Positions 1 to 11,745 of a stretch of 60,000 nt of DNA are shown in pieces. Position 1 is the stretch's first letter. Every line of letters starts with the position of its first letter. The position numbers and the translations under genes were made by a program. Source of the stretch: Cryptomeria japonica (lineage: Eukaryota > Streptophyta > Pinopsida > Cupressales > Cupressaceae); NCBI RefSeq assembly GCF_030272615.1, contig NC_081406.1:117872847-117932846 (forward strand), written 5' to 3'. The notes beneath the pieces were generated by a model, which was not told where the DNA came from, searched no databases, and saw only the letters and a list, made by a program, of their open reading frames with translations.

Positions 1-636
1 GATATGGAAGAGATAAATATAGAGAGAGGGAGAGAGTGGAATATATCTATATCCAAGATAGAGATGAGCGAATAAATATCGAGAGACAGAGATAGATTTA
101 GAGGTCTAGAAAGAGGGAGAGATGGATGCACAACCATGTTTTATTGTCGAATCTAATTGCATAAAGGGTCCAACAAGAGAGCCTATTAATTCTCATTAGC
201 TATTACAAACTACATATTTTAAAATCTTTTTTAATCATAGATTACGCATATTAATGAATACAAGGGAAGAAAGATGGAGAAAGAGGGAGGGAGAGAAACT
301 GAGAGGTTTTCAATGAAAAATTGAGTGAAATTAGTAATATTTAGTACTTTTAACAAAAAAAAATTATGTGTAATGTTACTATCTCATTTGTAGTTGTAAG
401 ATTTGGCTATGGAGATAGCCACCCAAGATCTAGAGGCCTAATGGAAAGCAGAAGAACAAGATAAAATCAATATGACAATAATAAATTGTATTCTTATCAA
501 GAAGGTAATAGAATGGAATCAATGGAATGAGAGTACAAAGAAAACCCCTTAGATAAGAAATCTAAGGTGAGTCATAGGACTACATAAGATTATGACAAGT
601 GTATTAATCTTATGACATGATACATAACATGATAAC
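1..636. other. Non-coding flank of unit A, GA-rich at its start
   Basis: The first 130 bases are a degenerate GA-rich tract that matches 52599-52735 in unit B. The rest is AT-rich non-coding DNA that also matches B. No credible gene is seen. Confidence 0.6.
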
Positions 637-651
637 GTATCAACCATATGA
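637..651. repeat. Left target-site duplication of retroposon A
   Basis: The 15-base string GTATCAACCATATGA here recurs as GTATCACCCATATGA at 1350-1364, directly after the A-rich tail of the intervening element. In unit B both copies read GTATCACCCATATGA (53143-53157 and 53823-53837), so the single mismatch in A is a later point change. Length and position fit target-primed reverse transcription. Confidence 0.8.
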
Positions 652-1349
652 TTAGTGAAACCCTCCTCATCAAACAGGGGATAAATGATATTATCAACAG
701 GTTCACTGAGAATCCAATGTTAGATAAAACAGACAAGCTCCTTAATATGACCCATAAATTAACTGAAGATGTGAAGGTCATGAAAACAAAGCATGAAGCT
801 AGAATTGCCAAACTGGAGAAAAGTATGGATGATCTAAAGAGTAATATCGGGGGGTTTTGTGGAGATTAGTAAATAGACTATGAATAGCAGTGGTAAAGAC
901 CTCAAAAGGTGAATGAGAAAATTGCCATTCAGAAAGCCCAACTGCTCAACAATATGCCATCTTCAGCTGCCAAGTCTAAAAAAAAATTGGATATAAATCC
1001 ACGGGTAGCGGAAATGCAGGTATCTACTGGACCTTCTACCAGGACTAGGAGAAAGTGCTAAGAGAAAAGTGCTATGAGGTTCATCATGGAGGAGCTCGAG
1101 GAAATAAACAAAAACATAATCCAGAAAAATTATGAGGTTATGAAAGCTCTTAGTTAGTCTTTTGACTAGGATTTTTTTGGTAGTTTGGCCCTAGTTTCTA
1201 TATCTTTCATGTTAGGCAATGAGGGGTGTCTCCTCTATTTTTTTTGGCATTTGGCTATTGGTTTCTCTCTGGTTCGCCACCAATTTTTTATTCAATTTTT
1301 GGATTTGGGTTTTAGGGCCTTGCAAAACCTGGTAATCTTAATAAAAAAT
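652..1349 (+). mobile_element. Retroposed element with coiled-coil ORF (unit A copy)
   Basis: About 700 bp bounded by a 15-bp direct repeat and ending in AATAAAAAA, the signature of a LINE-mobilised cDNA. The front encodes a 73-residue charged, helix-prone segment (648-869) rich in Lys/Glu heptad-like spacing, followed in broken frames by a TGPSTRTRR-like patch and a short acidic helix ending near 1156. Then comes a T/G-rich untranslated tail that ends CTTGCAAAACCT and a poly(A)-like tract. The same order (helix, TRTR patch, acidic helix, T/G-rich tail, CAAAACC, AATAAAAAA) occurs at 19744-20193. No reverse transcriptase is present. It may be a non-autonomous LINE partner, a 5'-truncated LINE with an unusual terminal ORF, or a retrocopy of a host gene. 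Confidence 0.65.
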
Positions 1350-1364
1350 GTATCACCCATATGA
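1350..1364. repeat. Right target-site duplication of retroposon A
   Basis: Partner of the repeat at 637-651; begins immediately after the terminal A tract. Confidence 0.8.
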
Positions 1365-2210
1365 GGTGAAATATGATAGTACATAACACCACTAAAAGTA
1401 GGAATTCCACATAAATTGGAAAAGTGATAACATGAGAAATCTACTAAACATGGAAATGTCCTATGTGGTCCCTAAGTAAATTTAAGTGATACTTGTAATT
1501 AGAACCTAGGTGAAGAACATACAGGGTGTACAACATCTTAATTAGACCAACACTCCCCTTAAGTGTAACTTAAGGAGAATGTATACAAATGCAAGATGCG
1601 TCCTGGTTACATGGCCATGTTAGGTACCCATGTACAAATGCAAGGCAATTTCTCACAAATAGAGGAAAGGAGAAAAGCCAATGGGGAAAAACTTCTCCCT
1701 AAAAGAAAAAGAAAAATAAAAATACATAATAGTCTCAAAGAAGAATGATAAGGACAAAAACCTTTGTGAAGAAAATGTCCCCTATAAGAGAGAAGAAAAG
1801 AGATCAAGTAGCCCCTCTTCAATCTAAAATGTGCACCAATGGTAGAAGCTTGAAACTGAATGTAGAAGATGGTACATAATTGTTAAACAACATTCCTTCC
1901 CTTAGGAAGAAATAAAACCAAATGTGTATATATGAAGTCTTCTCAATCCTAAAAGAAATATCTAGGAAGAAATCCCAACGTGTATGAAATCTTTGAAATT
2001 TTTTTAGGTGTCCCTATGTCGATGCTAAAAGTTGTTTGGGCCTCCAAATTAGGTACACTAGGCCACACTAATGAAATAGATAATTTGGGATCTAGTGAAT
2101 ATGAATGTAGAACATGATCCAATGATTGAAGTGTCTCCTTTAAAGACAAATAAACCTCCTACAAATGTTCTACATAAGTATCCACAATCATGCCAAAAAT
2201 TAAAGAATGT
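1365..2210. other. Non-coding flank shared with unit B
   Basis: Matches 53838-54686 nearly base for base with small indels. Short open frames on the minus strand (for example 1607-1822) are kept in both copies, but they have no recognisable domain and their ends shift with indels, so no gene is called. Confidence 0.6.
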
Positions 2211-2215
2211 GTAGA
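2211..2215. repeat. Target-site duplication, left of Copia-1
   Basis: GTAGA here pairs with ATAGG at 9860-9864. The empty site in unit B (54687-54700) reads TGTAGACACCTAAATT, continuous across the insertion point, which supports these as the two copies of one 5-bp duplication after two substitutions. Confidence 0.65.
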
Positions 2216-3714
2216 TGATAGTTCTAATACTTAATGTAAGTACAGATCCAATAGCCAACAAGATGAGAGGGGGGGGGGGGTGAATCATACAAACTTAATC
2301 TTCCATAAAAACAACAGATTCAACCTCGATAACATATACTTCAGTAATATAACTAAAACTGCTAAACATGCAAACTCAAAAGCATATAAACATCATAATC
2401 CTCATAACACCAGATTTAACATGGAAACCCAAATAGGGAAAAACCACTGTGGGATTTTGGACCCACTAAGAAATATACTCTTCTAGACTATGCTCGGTTA
2501 AAAGCAAATCCTGTTAAAGATTACAAACACATTGCTAGATATGACCCGATTAAGGGATTTCCCTCAGATCTGTTAGGATCTTCACCTTGTTAGAAGTGAC
2601 CTTGTTAAAGGATTTCAAACACTCAATCAGAATGTCACCTTGCTAGAGGGTTTTACAAATAAGACTGTTAAGTCCACTCATTTAAGACATTTTCTGTCAC
2701 TTCACAAAACAACAGTAATAAAAATTTATCTGCAACTTCACATCTAAAATGCTAAAGCAAATTCTTATTTTCTCAATACAATATAGGACTTATCTTGTCC
2801 ATCTACTGGGCTCTATACTCTGTTATTCAAACATGTCTTCAAGCTTCTGTGCTCGGTAATCACTATGTAGCATCCCTGTGCATACACTTGCCCACATGCA
2901 TTGTTTATCAACAGTTCCTTATTTATAAACAATTTGCCAACCACTTAATCTCCTTGATCACATATCCCATGATCAATCATAGCCATCAGATCTTCAAACT
3001 TGACTAGGTTCAATGTATCCTTTGATCTGAAAAATGTTTTACCCCCCCTTGGAACTTGCATACATTTCTTGGAACTTGTGCTAGGGTAATGTGGTTCAAT
3101 TTGAGCTATAGATCTTCTTGCAAATTTTCCTTTGCCATAGATTCTTTAACAAACTTCATGCACAACATACCAATCATTTAATCAGTTCTAGCTCATCAAC
3201 TTCATTCATTAAATAATGCATGTAATCATTTAATGCATTCTGTTATTACTCGATTGCAACTCGGTAAATACTAAACTGCACTTGGTAGACATTCTATCTT
3301 CATTAACTGATAGCGATAACCTTAGGGTTTACCGACTAGGTTCCTTAGGGTTTATCGACTAGGTTCTTTGCTTAGTAACATAGTATAGTATTAACCTTAC
3401 AATCAATAACATATGTAGGATATCAAAACAATCTAATCATCATGATCTCATCATTGTCTAACTTGGTAATAGTTGCCCATTGAATAACTTATTCCTCCCC
3501 TTATTCATCACATTCTTTCTGTGTCTTTTACCGACATCTTTATACTCATCAAATCATACTTTTTAAGATATGGCAACATCAATTTCTTGACATCAATGAC
3601 AAAATAATAATATTAACACAGTAAACATCCTTAGTCAGTTATATCCATAATCATCAACAACCTTCTCAATATCCTTATTGTAACAATCTCCCTTTGTCTA
3701 TTATAATGCCAACA
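2216..3714 (-). repeat. Copia-1 3' LTR
   Basis: Begins TGATAGTTCT and ends ATGCCAACA on the plus strand; matches 8344-9859 throughout. A run of 12 G (2270-2281) is the plus-strand view of the C-rich U5 tract common to plant copia LTRs. Confidence 0.92.
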
Positions 3715-3728
3715 ATCTCTCCCTTTGG
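3715..3728 (-). promoter_or_regulatory. Copia-1 polypurine tract
   Basis: On the minus strand the sequence just before the 3' LTR reads CCAAAGGGAGAGAT, a purine tract directly abutting the LTR, as needed to prime plus-strand synthesis. Confidence 0.8.
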
Positions 3729-4097
3729 CATTGATGGTAAAACCAATTGATTTGACCTAAATGATTCGGATTCAGATTGCTGTGATTCTGAAATGCTCTC
3801 CCCCTGTCATCAGTCTTCTCCCCCATACATTAGTCTTCTCCTCTTTTCTTCAGTCTTCTCCCCCTTTGACAACAATGCCAAAAAGTAAAGAACTTAAAAC
3901 ATAATTTCTTCTTGTATGAAGTGATTTCCTGATGTGATGTGTCAACTTAGTCTCGGTCAGAGCAATTTGTCTTCAATTCTTGTTCCCTATATTGTTTCCT
4001 GCACACCTTTAGAAAACCTCCTAAAGTGTGTAAATCAACATCAACTCCTAAAAGATATTTTGTAGAGTCATCGAATTGATACTTTCATAGAACTCGG

Positions 4098-6653
4098 TTA
4101 GTGAATAGAAGATAGGGGTAGGACCCCTAACTTACTTCTGAGATACTCAAAGGTGTCCCTTGGTAGTGGCTTGGTGAAGATATCTGCTATTTGTTCCTTT
4201 GTGCTAACATACTCCAACACCACTTTCTTCTCTTGAGCTTCTTCTCTAAGATAATGATATTTGATAGATATGTGCTTTGTCTTAGAGTGCATAACAGGAT
4301 TCCTTAAAATGTTAATGGCACTAGTATTGTCACAGAATATAGTTACTGGCTCGGTAACTTTCTCATTTATACCATCCAACAGTTGTTTGATCCATGCTAT
4401 ATTAGTACAATTCAATGCTGCAGCAACGTATTCAGCTTCTGCTGTTGACTGTGAAACACATCCTTGTTTCTTCCTAAGCCAACTCACTAGTCTTTCTCCT
4501 AAAAGGAAAGCTCCTCCACTTGTGCTTTTCCTATCATCAATGTTGCCTGCCCAATCAGCATCAGTATAAACTTTTAAATCAAAGTCATTTCTTTTCTTAT
4601 ATACTAAGCCATAATCATCAGTGCCTTTCAAGTATCTGAAAATTCTCTTGATTGCTATCATGTGTGTTTCCTTGGGATCTGTAGAGAATCTTGCAACTAT
4701 ACCTACTGCATGTGCTATATCTGGTCTACTATGAACAACATATTGTAGCTTTCCAATCATGGATCGGTAAAGTGTCTCATCAACAGATGTAGATTCATCA
4801 TTCTTTGATAACTTACAGTTGGTAGTCATAGGAGTACTTATTGGTTTTGAATCCTCCATTCCAATTTTCTTCAATATTTCCTTTATGTACTTGGATTGAG
4901 TAATGAAAATCTCATTTTTCATTTGCAATATTTGTAAACCTATAAAATACTTTATCTCACCAATTAATGACATCTCAAATTCTTTGCTCATTTCATTTAC
5001 AAATTTCTTGCATAAAGAGTCATTTCCACAAAATATAATATCATCAACAAATATGGCTAAGATCAGTATTCCATTTTCATCATTCTTCATGTACATATTG
5101 TTGTTTTCACTTGTTCTTATAAAATCAATCTTGATTAAATAAGAGTGCAATCTTTCATACCATGCTCTAGGTGCTTGTTTCAGACCATATAAAGCTTTGT
5201 TCAATTTACATACCTGATCTTTATTCTTGTCTTCAACAAATCCTTCAAGTTCTTCAATAAAAACTTCTTCTTCTAATATACCATTCAGAAATGCAGATTT
5301 GACATCCATTTGATATACCTTGAAATTCTTGTAAGCAACATATGCCAACAATGTTCTTACTCCTTCAAGTCTTGCTACAGGTGCAAAAGTTTCACCATAA
5401 TCAATTCCTTCTTCTTGAGCATAACCTTTGCAAACTAGTCTTGCTTTATTTCGAATGACCTCACCTTTTTCATTCAGCTTGTTTTTGAAAATCCACTTTG
5501 TACCGATTACATTTTTGCCCTTTGGTCTTGGGATTAGTGTCCATGTGCCATTCTTCTTGATTTGATCAATCTCTTCAGTCATAGCATTTATCCAATCTTC
5601 ATTGTTAAATGCCTCTTTCACTATCCTCAGCTCAAATTCAGATATTAGACATGTGTTCTGTCTCAGTTTGTTCCTTCTCATTACTGGATCATCCTTATCT
5701 CCTATAATCTGACTTGATGCATGTTGTCTTCTGACATACTTGGCTAATACAGGCTCGATAGGCTCTATATGATCTTCTTCATCACTCGGTAACTGGATAT
5801 TCTCTTCATTTTCTTCAACAGTTCTCTCGATAAGACTTGTTGGTTGAACATAGACAAATTCATCATAATCTTTTGGTTCTTTGGAGTTTCCTTCATCATT
5901 TCTTTCTGCAAATTCATTAATTTTCACATTTGCACTTTCTACTATTTTGTTAGATGATTTGATCAGACATTTAAATGCTTTGCTTCTAGAAGAATAACCT
6001 AGAAATGTTTCTTCTTCACTTTTCTGATCAAACTTTCCATTTCTATCGTCTTTGTGTACATAGCATCTACTTCCAAATATTTTGAAGTAACTTACATTAA
6101 GTTTCTTGTCATACCAGATTTCATATGGTGTCTTCAAAGTTCCTTTCTTCAGTTGTACTTGGTTCAGGGTGTAAATTGTTGTGCTTATTGCTTCTCTCCA
6201 AAATGTTTGTGGCACTTTCTTTTCAATCATCACGGTTCTGGCACAATCCACAATATATCTGTTTCTTCTCTCAGCTATTCCATTTTGTTGTGGAGTTCTT
6301 AATGCAGAGACTTTTCTTTTTATACCATGATCATTGCAAAATAAGTTGATCTCATCAGATGTGAACTCTCCTCCTCTATCTGATCTGAGACATTTCAGTT
6401 GTCTTCCTGTTTCATTTTCAACTCTTTCCTTGTACCATTTAAACATATGAAAAGCTTCTAATTTTTCTTTTAAAAACATTACTGACATCATCCTTGAATA
6501 ATCATCCACAAATGATATGAAATATTTATCACCATAATAACTTTGAACTTTCATAGGACCACAAAGATCAGTGTGCACAAGATCTAAAAATCCCTTAGAA
6601 GTGAAGGACTTACTTGTAAAGCTCGATCTTGTCATCTTACCCATCTGGCATCC
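4098..6653 (-). CDS. Copia-1 pol: integrase, reverse transcriptase, RNase H
   Basis: An open frame of 848 residues from 6644, read in frame back to a TGA at 6654-6656. In order it shows the integrase core (FVDDYSRM at the first Asp region, [21 protein letters not shown] with the catalytic Glu), a copia reverse transcriptase ([25 protein letters not shown], active site FVDDIIF) and RNase H ([34 protein letters not shown], ending DIFTKPLP). These copy element RNA to DNA and insert it. The ATG at 6644 is only the first Met after the nonsense codon; the true product is part of the gag-pol polyprotein. No internal stop occurs from integrase to the C-terminus, so decay is limited to the upstream portion. 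Confidence 0.92.
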   Translation of the reverse strand, partial: GCQMGKMTRSSFTSKSFTSKGFLDLVHTDLCGPMKVQSYYGDKYFISFVDDYSRMMSVMFLKEKLEAFHMFKWYKERVENETGRQLKCLRSDRGGEFTSDEINLFCNDHGIKRKVSALRTPQQNGIAERRNRYIVDCARTVMIEKKVPQTFWREAISTTIYTLNQVQLKKGTLKTPYEIWYDKKLNVSYFKIFGSRCYVHKDDRNGKFDQKSEEETFLGYSSRSKAFKCLIKSSNKIVESANVKINEFAERNDEGNSKEPKDYDEFVYVQPTSLIERTVEENEENIQLPSDEEDHIEPIEPVLAKYVRRQHASSQIIGDKDDPVMRRNKLRQNTCLISEFELRIVKEAFNNEDWINAMTEEIDQIKKNGTWTLIPRPKGKNVIGTKWIFKNKLNEKGEVIRNKARLVCKGYAQEEGIDYGETFAPVARLEGVRTLLAYVAYKNFKVYQMDVKSAFLNGILEEEVFIEELEGFVEDKNKDQVCKLNKALYGLKQAPRAWYERLHSYLIKIDFIRTSENNNMYMKNDENGILILAIFVDDIIFCGNDSLCKKFVNEMSKEFEMSLIGEIKYFIGLQILQMKNEIFITQSKYIKEILKKIGMEDSKPISTPMTTNCKLSKNDESTSVDETLYRSMIGKLQYVVHSRPDIAHAVGIVARFSTDPKETHMIAIKRIFRYLKGTDDYGLVYKKRNDFDLKVYTDADWAGNIDDRKSTSGGAFLLGERLVSWLRKKQGCVSQSTAEAEYVAAALNCTNIAWIKQLLDGINEKVTEPVTIFCDNTSAINILRNPVMHSKTKHISIKYHYLREEAQEKKVVLEYVSTKEQIADIFTKPLPRDTFEYLRSKLGVLPLSSIH

Positions 6654-7439
6654 TCAACACATAGCATTCTTAGGTTTTTCCAAACTTGGTAGACCTCTTA
6701 CTTGGTGCTTCTTACTTATTTTGATCAGATTATCAAAATTTACATGACAAAACCTTTTATGCCATAACCAGGTATCATCTATCTTTGCATATAGACATTT
6801 GTTCCGAGTTGAGTCAAGGTGAAATGTGTTACCTTTTGTTTGTGTCTCAGTAGTAGCTAACTTTCCATGCTTGTCATGAACTTTGACAATTCCCTTCTGA
6901 AATTCTATTTGGTAACCCGTGTTGTTTAGCTGTGCTACACTCAACAAATTGTATTTCAAACCTTCAACCCAATAAACATCATTACATTTAGCATTGTCAA
7001 GAAGTGTTATGGATCCTTTACCTTTTACTGGACATGGTGCATCATTACCAAATCTTACATAGCCTCCATCATAATCTTCTAACATAACAAACTTGTGTTT
7101 ATCATCTGTCATGTGATGTGAGCATCTACTATCTATGATCCAAGAATCATTAGTATTTATGTGAGATATTAGGGCTTTTTCTTCATACCTTTTTTCATCC
7201 GATCCATCTTTGATAGCCACATAAACTATTTCCTCTGTATCAGTTTCATCCGATTTATCATCATTGGATTCCTCATCAGCTATTAAGCATGTCTTTCTAT
7301 CTCTTCTTCTGAAGTCTCGGTGTCCTTTGTAATGATTATCTCTCTGTCTATCATCTCGGTAATCTCTCTTTTCAGTAGATTCTTTGTCAGGACAGTTAAA
7401 AGCCATATGTCCTATCTTATCACAATTGAAACATTTCAA
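6654..7439 (-). pseudogene. Copia-1 zinc knuckle, protease and integrase N-terminal segment
   Basis: Begins with a CCHC knuckle (CFNCDKIGHMAFNC), followed by an acidic linker, a copia aspartic protease and the GAG-pre-integrase HHCC region (LWHKRFCHVNFDNL). The protease motif reads WIIDSRCSHHMT where the family has D-S-G-C, so the active-site Gly is Arg and activity is doubtful. A TGA at 6654-6656 falls in the C-x-x-C of the integrase zinc region (AMC, stop, GCQMGK), a single nonsense change. At the upstream side, about 7436-7445, a one-base loss shifts the frame between the KYKGKLP stretch and the knuckle. Confidence 0.88.
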
Positions 7440-8280
7440 GGTAGTTTTCCTTTATACTTACATTTGCCTCTCGGTAACCTCTTGGCTAATAGTGCTTCAA
7501 ACTCTTCTTGCTTTCTGATTTCCTCATACAATTTGTGTACTTCTTCCATGTTCTTACGAAATCTTTCACTTGCTCCACTGTGATCTCCTTTAGAGTACTT
7601 ATACTTTCTTTCATTGTAATCATTAGATTCATCAAGATGGAAAGAACTAAATGCAGATTCAACTTTATTTACCGAAGACCCACTATTATCAAAATTACTT
7701 AACTCAAATGCATGTAGCTTACCAATAGTAGCATCTAAAGAAACTGGCATATTGGGTACAGACCTCAATTCATTGATTGCAGAGACTCGATTACATAAGC
7801 TGGTAGAAGGGTTCTTAACAACTTACTTGTTATATCCTTTTCTTCAATGGTTCCTCCTGCTCCTTTGATTTGATTGACAATCTCCTTTCATCTTGTACTA
7901 TACAGGGTTATGTTCTCACCTTCATTCATCCTCATAGATTCAAGTTGTCCTCTTAGACTACCCACTTTTGCTCTTTGAACATGTTCATCACTGCCATACA
8001 TAGATATGAGCTTGTCCCACATTGCCTTTGCATCATTGCAGCCTTCTAGATCATTAAACTCTGAGTTAGTCAATGCAGATGTTATTTCAATCATTGCTTG
8101 GATATGTTCTTACTTTGCCTTTATCTCTTCCATTGTTAATGGATAGGTGCTAGGTGTAATGAAATCATTCTCCAGATAATATACAACATATTCTCCAACT
8201 CCTGATAGGTGTAGCTTCATCCTTTTCTGCCATGTAGAGAAACTTGACTTGTTCAGCTTCAGTGCATCCCTCTTATACAT
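7436..8280 (-). pseudogene. Copia-1 gag (UBN2-type), broken
   Basis: Gag begins at an ATG at 8278-8280 (MYKRDALKLNKSSFSTW), continues to an in-frame TAA just before 8094, resumes as EGCNDAKAMWDKLISMYG and RGQLESMRMNEGENITLY, meets another stop at about 7885-7887, and continues as a Lys-rich stretch to KYKGKLP at 7440. This is the copia gag/UBN2 arrangement that leads into the zinc knuckle at 7437. At least two stops and one frameshift rule out a working capsid protein. Confidence 0.85.
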
Positions 8281-8329
8281 CTTTGGATCTTTGCCTCAAG
8301 TACCTTTAAACTTTCTTCCAGAGTCCAAA

Positions 8330-8342
8330 GTTTCAATACCAA
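8330..8342 (-). promoter_or_regulatory. Copia-1 primer-binding site
   Basis: On the minus strand the first internal bases after the 5' LTR read TTGGTATTGAAAC. The start resembles the tRNA-iMet complement TGGTATCAGAGC used by copia elements, with the second half changed. Confidence 0.65.
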
Positions 8343-8343
8343 T

Positions 8344-9859
8344 TGATAGTTCTGATACTTAATGTAAGTACAGATCCAATAGCCAACAAGATGAGAGGAG
8401 GGGGGGGTGAATCATACAAACTTAATCTTCCATAAAAACAACAGATTCAACCTCAGTAACATATACTCTAGTAATATAACCAAAACTGCTAAACATGCAA
8501 ACTCAAAAGCATATAAACATCATAATCCTCATAACACCAGATTTAACGTGGAAACCCAAATAGGGAAAAACCACTGTGGGATTTCAAACCCACTAAGAAA
8601 TATACTCTTCTAGAGTATGCTCGATTAAAAGCAAATCTTGTTAAAGATTCCAAACACATTGCTAGATGCGATCCGGTTAAGGGATTTCCCTCAGATCTGT
8701 TAGGATCTTCACCTTGTTAGAAGTGACCTTGTTAAAGGATTTTAAACACTCAATCAGAATGTCACCTTGCTAGAGGGTTTTACAAATAAGACTGTTAAGT
8801 CCACTCAGTTAAGAGATTTTCTGTCACTTCACAAAATAACAGTAATAAAAATCTATCTGCAACTTTACATCTAAAATGCTAAAGCAAATTCTTATTTGAT
8901 CAATACAGTATAGGACTTATCTTGTCCATCTACTAGGCTCTATACTTTGTTACTCAAACAAGTCTTCAAGCTTCTGTGCTCGGTAATCACTATGTAGCAT
9001 CCATGTGCATACACTTGCCCGCATGCATTGTTTATCAACAGTTCCTTATTTATAAACAATTTTCCAATCGCTTAATCTCCTTGATCACATATCCCATGAT
9101 CAATCATAGCCATCAGATCTTCAAACTTGACTAGGTTCAATGTATCCTTCGATGTGAAAAATGTTTTACCCCTCCTTGGAACTTGCATACATTTCTTGGA
9201 ACTTGTGCTAGGGTAATGCAGTTCAATCTGAGCTGTAGATCTTCCTGCCGATTTTCCTTTGCCATATATTCTTTAACAAACTTCATGCACGACATACCAA
9301 TCATTTAATCAGTTCCAGCTCATCAGCTTCCTTCATTAAATAATGCATGTAACCATTTAATGCATTTTGTTATTACTCAGTTGCAACTCGGTAGATACTA
9401 AACTTCACTCGGTAGACATTCTGTCATCATTAACCAATAGCGATAACCTTAGGGTTTACCAACTAGGTTCCTTAGGGTTTACTGACTACGTTCTTTGCTC
9501 AGTAACATAGTATAGTATTAACCTTACAATCAATAACATATGTAGGATATCAAAACAATCTAATCATCATGATCTCATCATTGTCTAACTTGATAATAGT
9601 TGCCCATTGAATAACTTATTCCTCCCCTTATTCATCACATTCTTTCTGTGTCTTTTACCAACATCTTTATACTCATCAAATCATACTTCTTAAGATATGG
9701 CAACATCATACTAAATTAGAAAATCAATTTCTTGACATCAATGACAAAATAATAATATTAAGACAGTAAACATCCTTAATGAGTTATATCCATAATCATC
9801 AACAACCTTCTCAATATCCTTATTGTAACAATCTCCCTTTGTCTGTTATAATGCCAACA
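8344..9859 (-). repeat. Copia-1 5' LTR
   Basis: Copy of 2216-3714 with the same TGATAGTTCT start and ATGCCAACA end on the plus strand. It is longer by an 18-bp insertion near 9700-9717 and has scattered substitutions. Confidence 0.92.
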
Positions 9860-9864
9860 ATAGG
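9860..9864. repeat. Target-site duplication, right of Copia-1
   Basis: ATAGG, partner of GTAGA at 2211-2215; the host sequence CACTTAAATTTGTCC resumes right after it. Confidence 0.6.
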
Positions 9865-10353
9865 CACTTAAATTTGTCCATGCCCAACCACACTTGGCCT
9901 TATCCCATTCTAGCCAATTAAATAAATATTTATTATTTATTTAATAATCCTTTATCTTAATCCACGACCTTTAATTAAATAAATTTATATTTATTTCATT
10001 AAATTTATCCTTCACCCCTAATTAAATAAATGTCATTTAATTAAATTCATCCTTCACCCTTAATTAAATTTAATCCTCCCACTAAATAGATTATTTAATT
10101 TCAACTTAATTAATTAATTTAAGCTAATTAACCCTCTTATCATTTTCCCTATTATTAAATTCATCCACTCATTCTCCCTCCCCATGTCACATCCTCCTAA
10201 CTTGCCCACTAGCATCCTAATCCCTCACTACCTCACCTAGTCCCCTCACTAATCATTTCTAAATTCCTATTCTTACGAATGAGTCAAAAATATTCCATAA
10301 ATGTCTCTCCCATTTCACCTCCCAACCTTAAATGCCACCCAATTATGTCTATC

Positions 10354-10500
10354 CAAGGAATTTTGAATTCCTTGAATCTTCTCATGCCTTCTCTTCCCAT
10401 GAAATTTTGAATTCCTTTTATCCTTTATTCTTCCAAGACTCCCTATTTCCAAGGAATTTTTAATTCCCTTTGTCCTTCCCAAGGAATTTTTAATTCCTTG
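10354..10500. repeat. Three near-identical short palindromes
   Basis: CAAGGAATT-TTG-AATTCCTTG at 10354-10374 and the same 9-bp arms around TTT at 10480-10500 are perfect inverted repeats; an imperfect one lies at 10450-10470. Unit B has two counterparts near 55265 and 55360. Confidence 0.8.
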
Positions 10501-10671
10501 TTTATCTTCCCAATATCTTTCATCCCTCTTCCCCATGTCATCAAGGAATGTGGAGTCAAAGAATGCCTATATGGCTGAATCTCTTGGATCTCCCACTTGT
10601 CCTCTCCTCTTACATTCAATCTTGACCCTTTATCATCTTTTGATCTCCACTGTCCATTCCAAATTTGAAAA

Positions 10672-10680
10672 TCTATAAAT
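10672..10680 (+). promoter_or_regulatory. TATA box of the LTR-like tract (unit A)
   Basis: TCTATAAAT followed by TGAGGCCTC sits in a locally richer context and is identical in unit B at 55552-55560. This would be the core promoter if the tract is an LTR. Confidence 0.45.
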
Positions 10681-11745
10681 TGAGGCCTCTTCTCTCATTT
10701 TAATCATCTCTTCATATGATTTCCTAATAATGTCCATTTCATCACTCAATCATCCTTATCACGCTATCATGTTGTTGGATCAATGAGTAACCACATCCTA
10801 CCCATCATCAACATATCAACATATTAATTGTTTTGAGGTTTGCATGTTCTTGTTTGAATAGACTAAGTTTATATGTGTATTCCCTTTATTACATTTGCAT
10901 GCATTCATTTTGGTGAATCTGATGTGAATCAATACTTCTAACGTGTTTTATTTTGAAGTTTTGAGAGTTTTGAGCTTGCAAGTTAAAAGTCTTCTTTGAG
11001 GGGTCTTGAAAGTCGAATTTTACTAGTAGACCCGAATCACAAAAAGAATCTCACGATTGCATTTGAGACAGCCGAGAGATAATTTTTGACATATAATTTG
11101 TTATATTTTCCTAATTTAATACTAGCAAGTTGTAGGAAGTATACACAACAAATATATATTTCTTCCTTTTTTTTTAAATCGTTTTATTTTTGACATATAT
11201 TTGCTCCATAGTTTGCCCAAAAAAGAAATTTAAAAATAAAACTAAAAAATACACAAAGTTATTTTAAGCATTTGTTTGTTTTTCTAAGTACATATATATA
11301 CACCCGCATACACCTATGCAATATATTACTGCTGTGAAGAGAGGTTTTGAAGTCAATGGACTACACAGTGCACAGGCTATATAAAGAGATGCAAGGCCTT
11401 GTTCATTTGAAATAAACAATAAACAAAACAAAATATCCTTTCCACTTTTTCTATTTTATTTGAAATCCACTTCTTTCAAAATAATAATGTTGTTTGCCGT
11501 TTTGATTTTAATGAAGATTTTATAAGTTTTCTTTTTATATGTCGATGAGGTATAAATAGTCTACGAATTAACCAACATAGTTTGTTCATTTCCATTTGAT
11601 ACATAGCTTATTATTTGAAGTGGTTATAATATGCAACTTATTCATTTATGAGTGGTCCCATTTTTATATGCTTTCATTCTAATTTTCATTTACTTTAGCT
11701 TTTAATTTTTAATATGCTTTTTAAAAAAATTTGCAGGCCTTTAGC

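Larger units (their letters stand above)
2216..9859 (-). mobile_element. Copia-1: full-length Ty1/copia LTR retrotransposon
   Basis: A 7644-bp element on the minus strand with two TG...CA LTRs of about 1.5 kb, a primer-binding site, a purine tract, and gag-pol in the copia order gag, protease, integrase, reverse transcriptase, RNase H. The two LTRs differ at roughly 4-5% of positions in the first 150 bases by eye, plus an 18-bp indel near 9700, so it is younger than Copia-2. Unit B shows the empty site. Gag and protease are broken, while integrase to RNase H is one open frame of 848 residues, so it could not move by itself as it stands. Confidence 0.93.
9865..11150 (+). mobile_element. Candidate solo LTR in unit A, split by Copia-1
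   Basis: With the few bases TGTAGA left of Copia-1, this tract would start TGTAGACACCTAAATTTG and end near TACACAACA (11150). It has an LTR-like build: AT-rich repeats of a TTAATTAAATAAAT type (9915-10130), a TATA box at 10672-10680 about two-thirds along, and a following leader-like stretch. Unit B carries the same tract uninterrupted at 54687-56030. No clear flanking duplication or internal coding region is visible, so the LTR reading is tentative. Confidence 0.4.

Noticed and set aside
1607-2149. Small minus-strand open frames kept in both duplicated blocks (also 54090-54626)
   Set aside because: They are conserved only because the blocks are recent copies. Lengths differ by indels, composition is low-complexity and there is no domain or start context to support a gene.
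4261-6349. Plus-strand frames opposite Copia-1 pol
   Set aside because: Shadows of the minus-strand polyprotein, which carries all the recognised motifs.
10315-10536. Minus-strand frame rich in GRIK and NSLE repeats
   Set aside because: It arises from the repeated AAGGAATT palindromes and is not kept in length in the other block.
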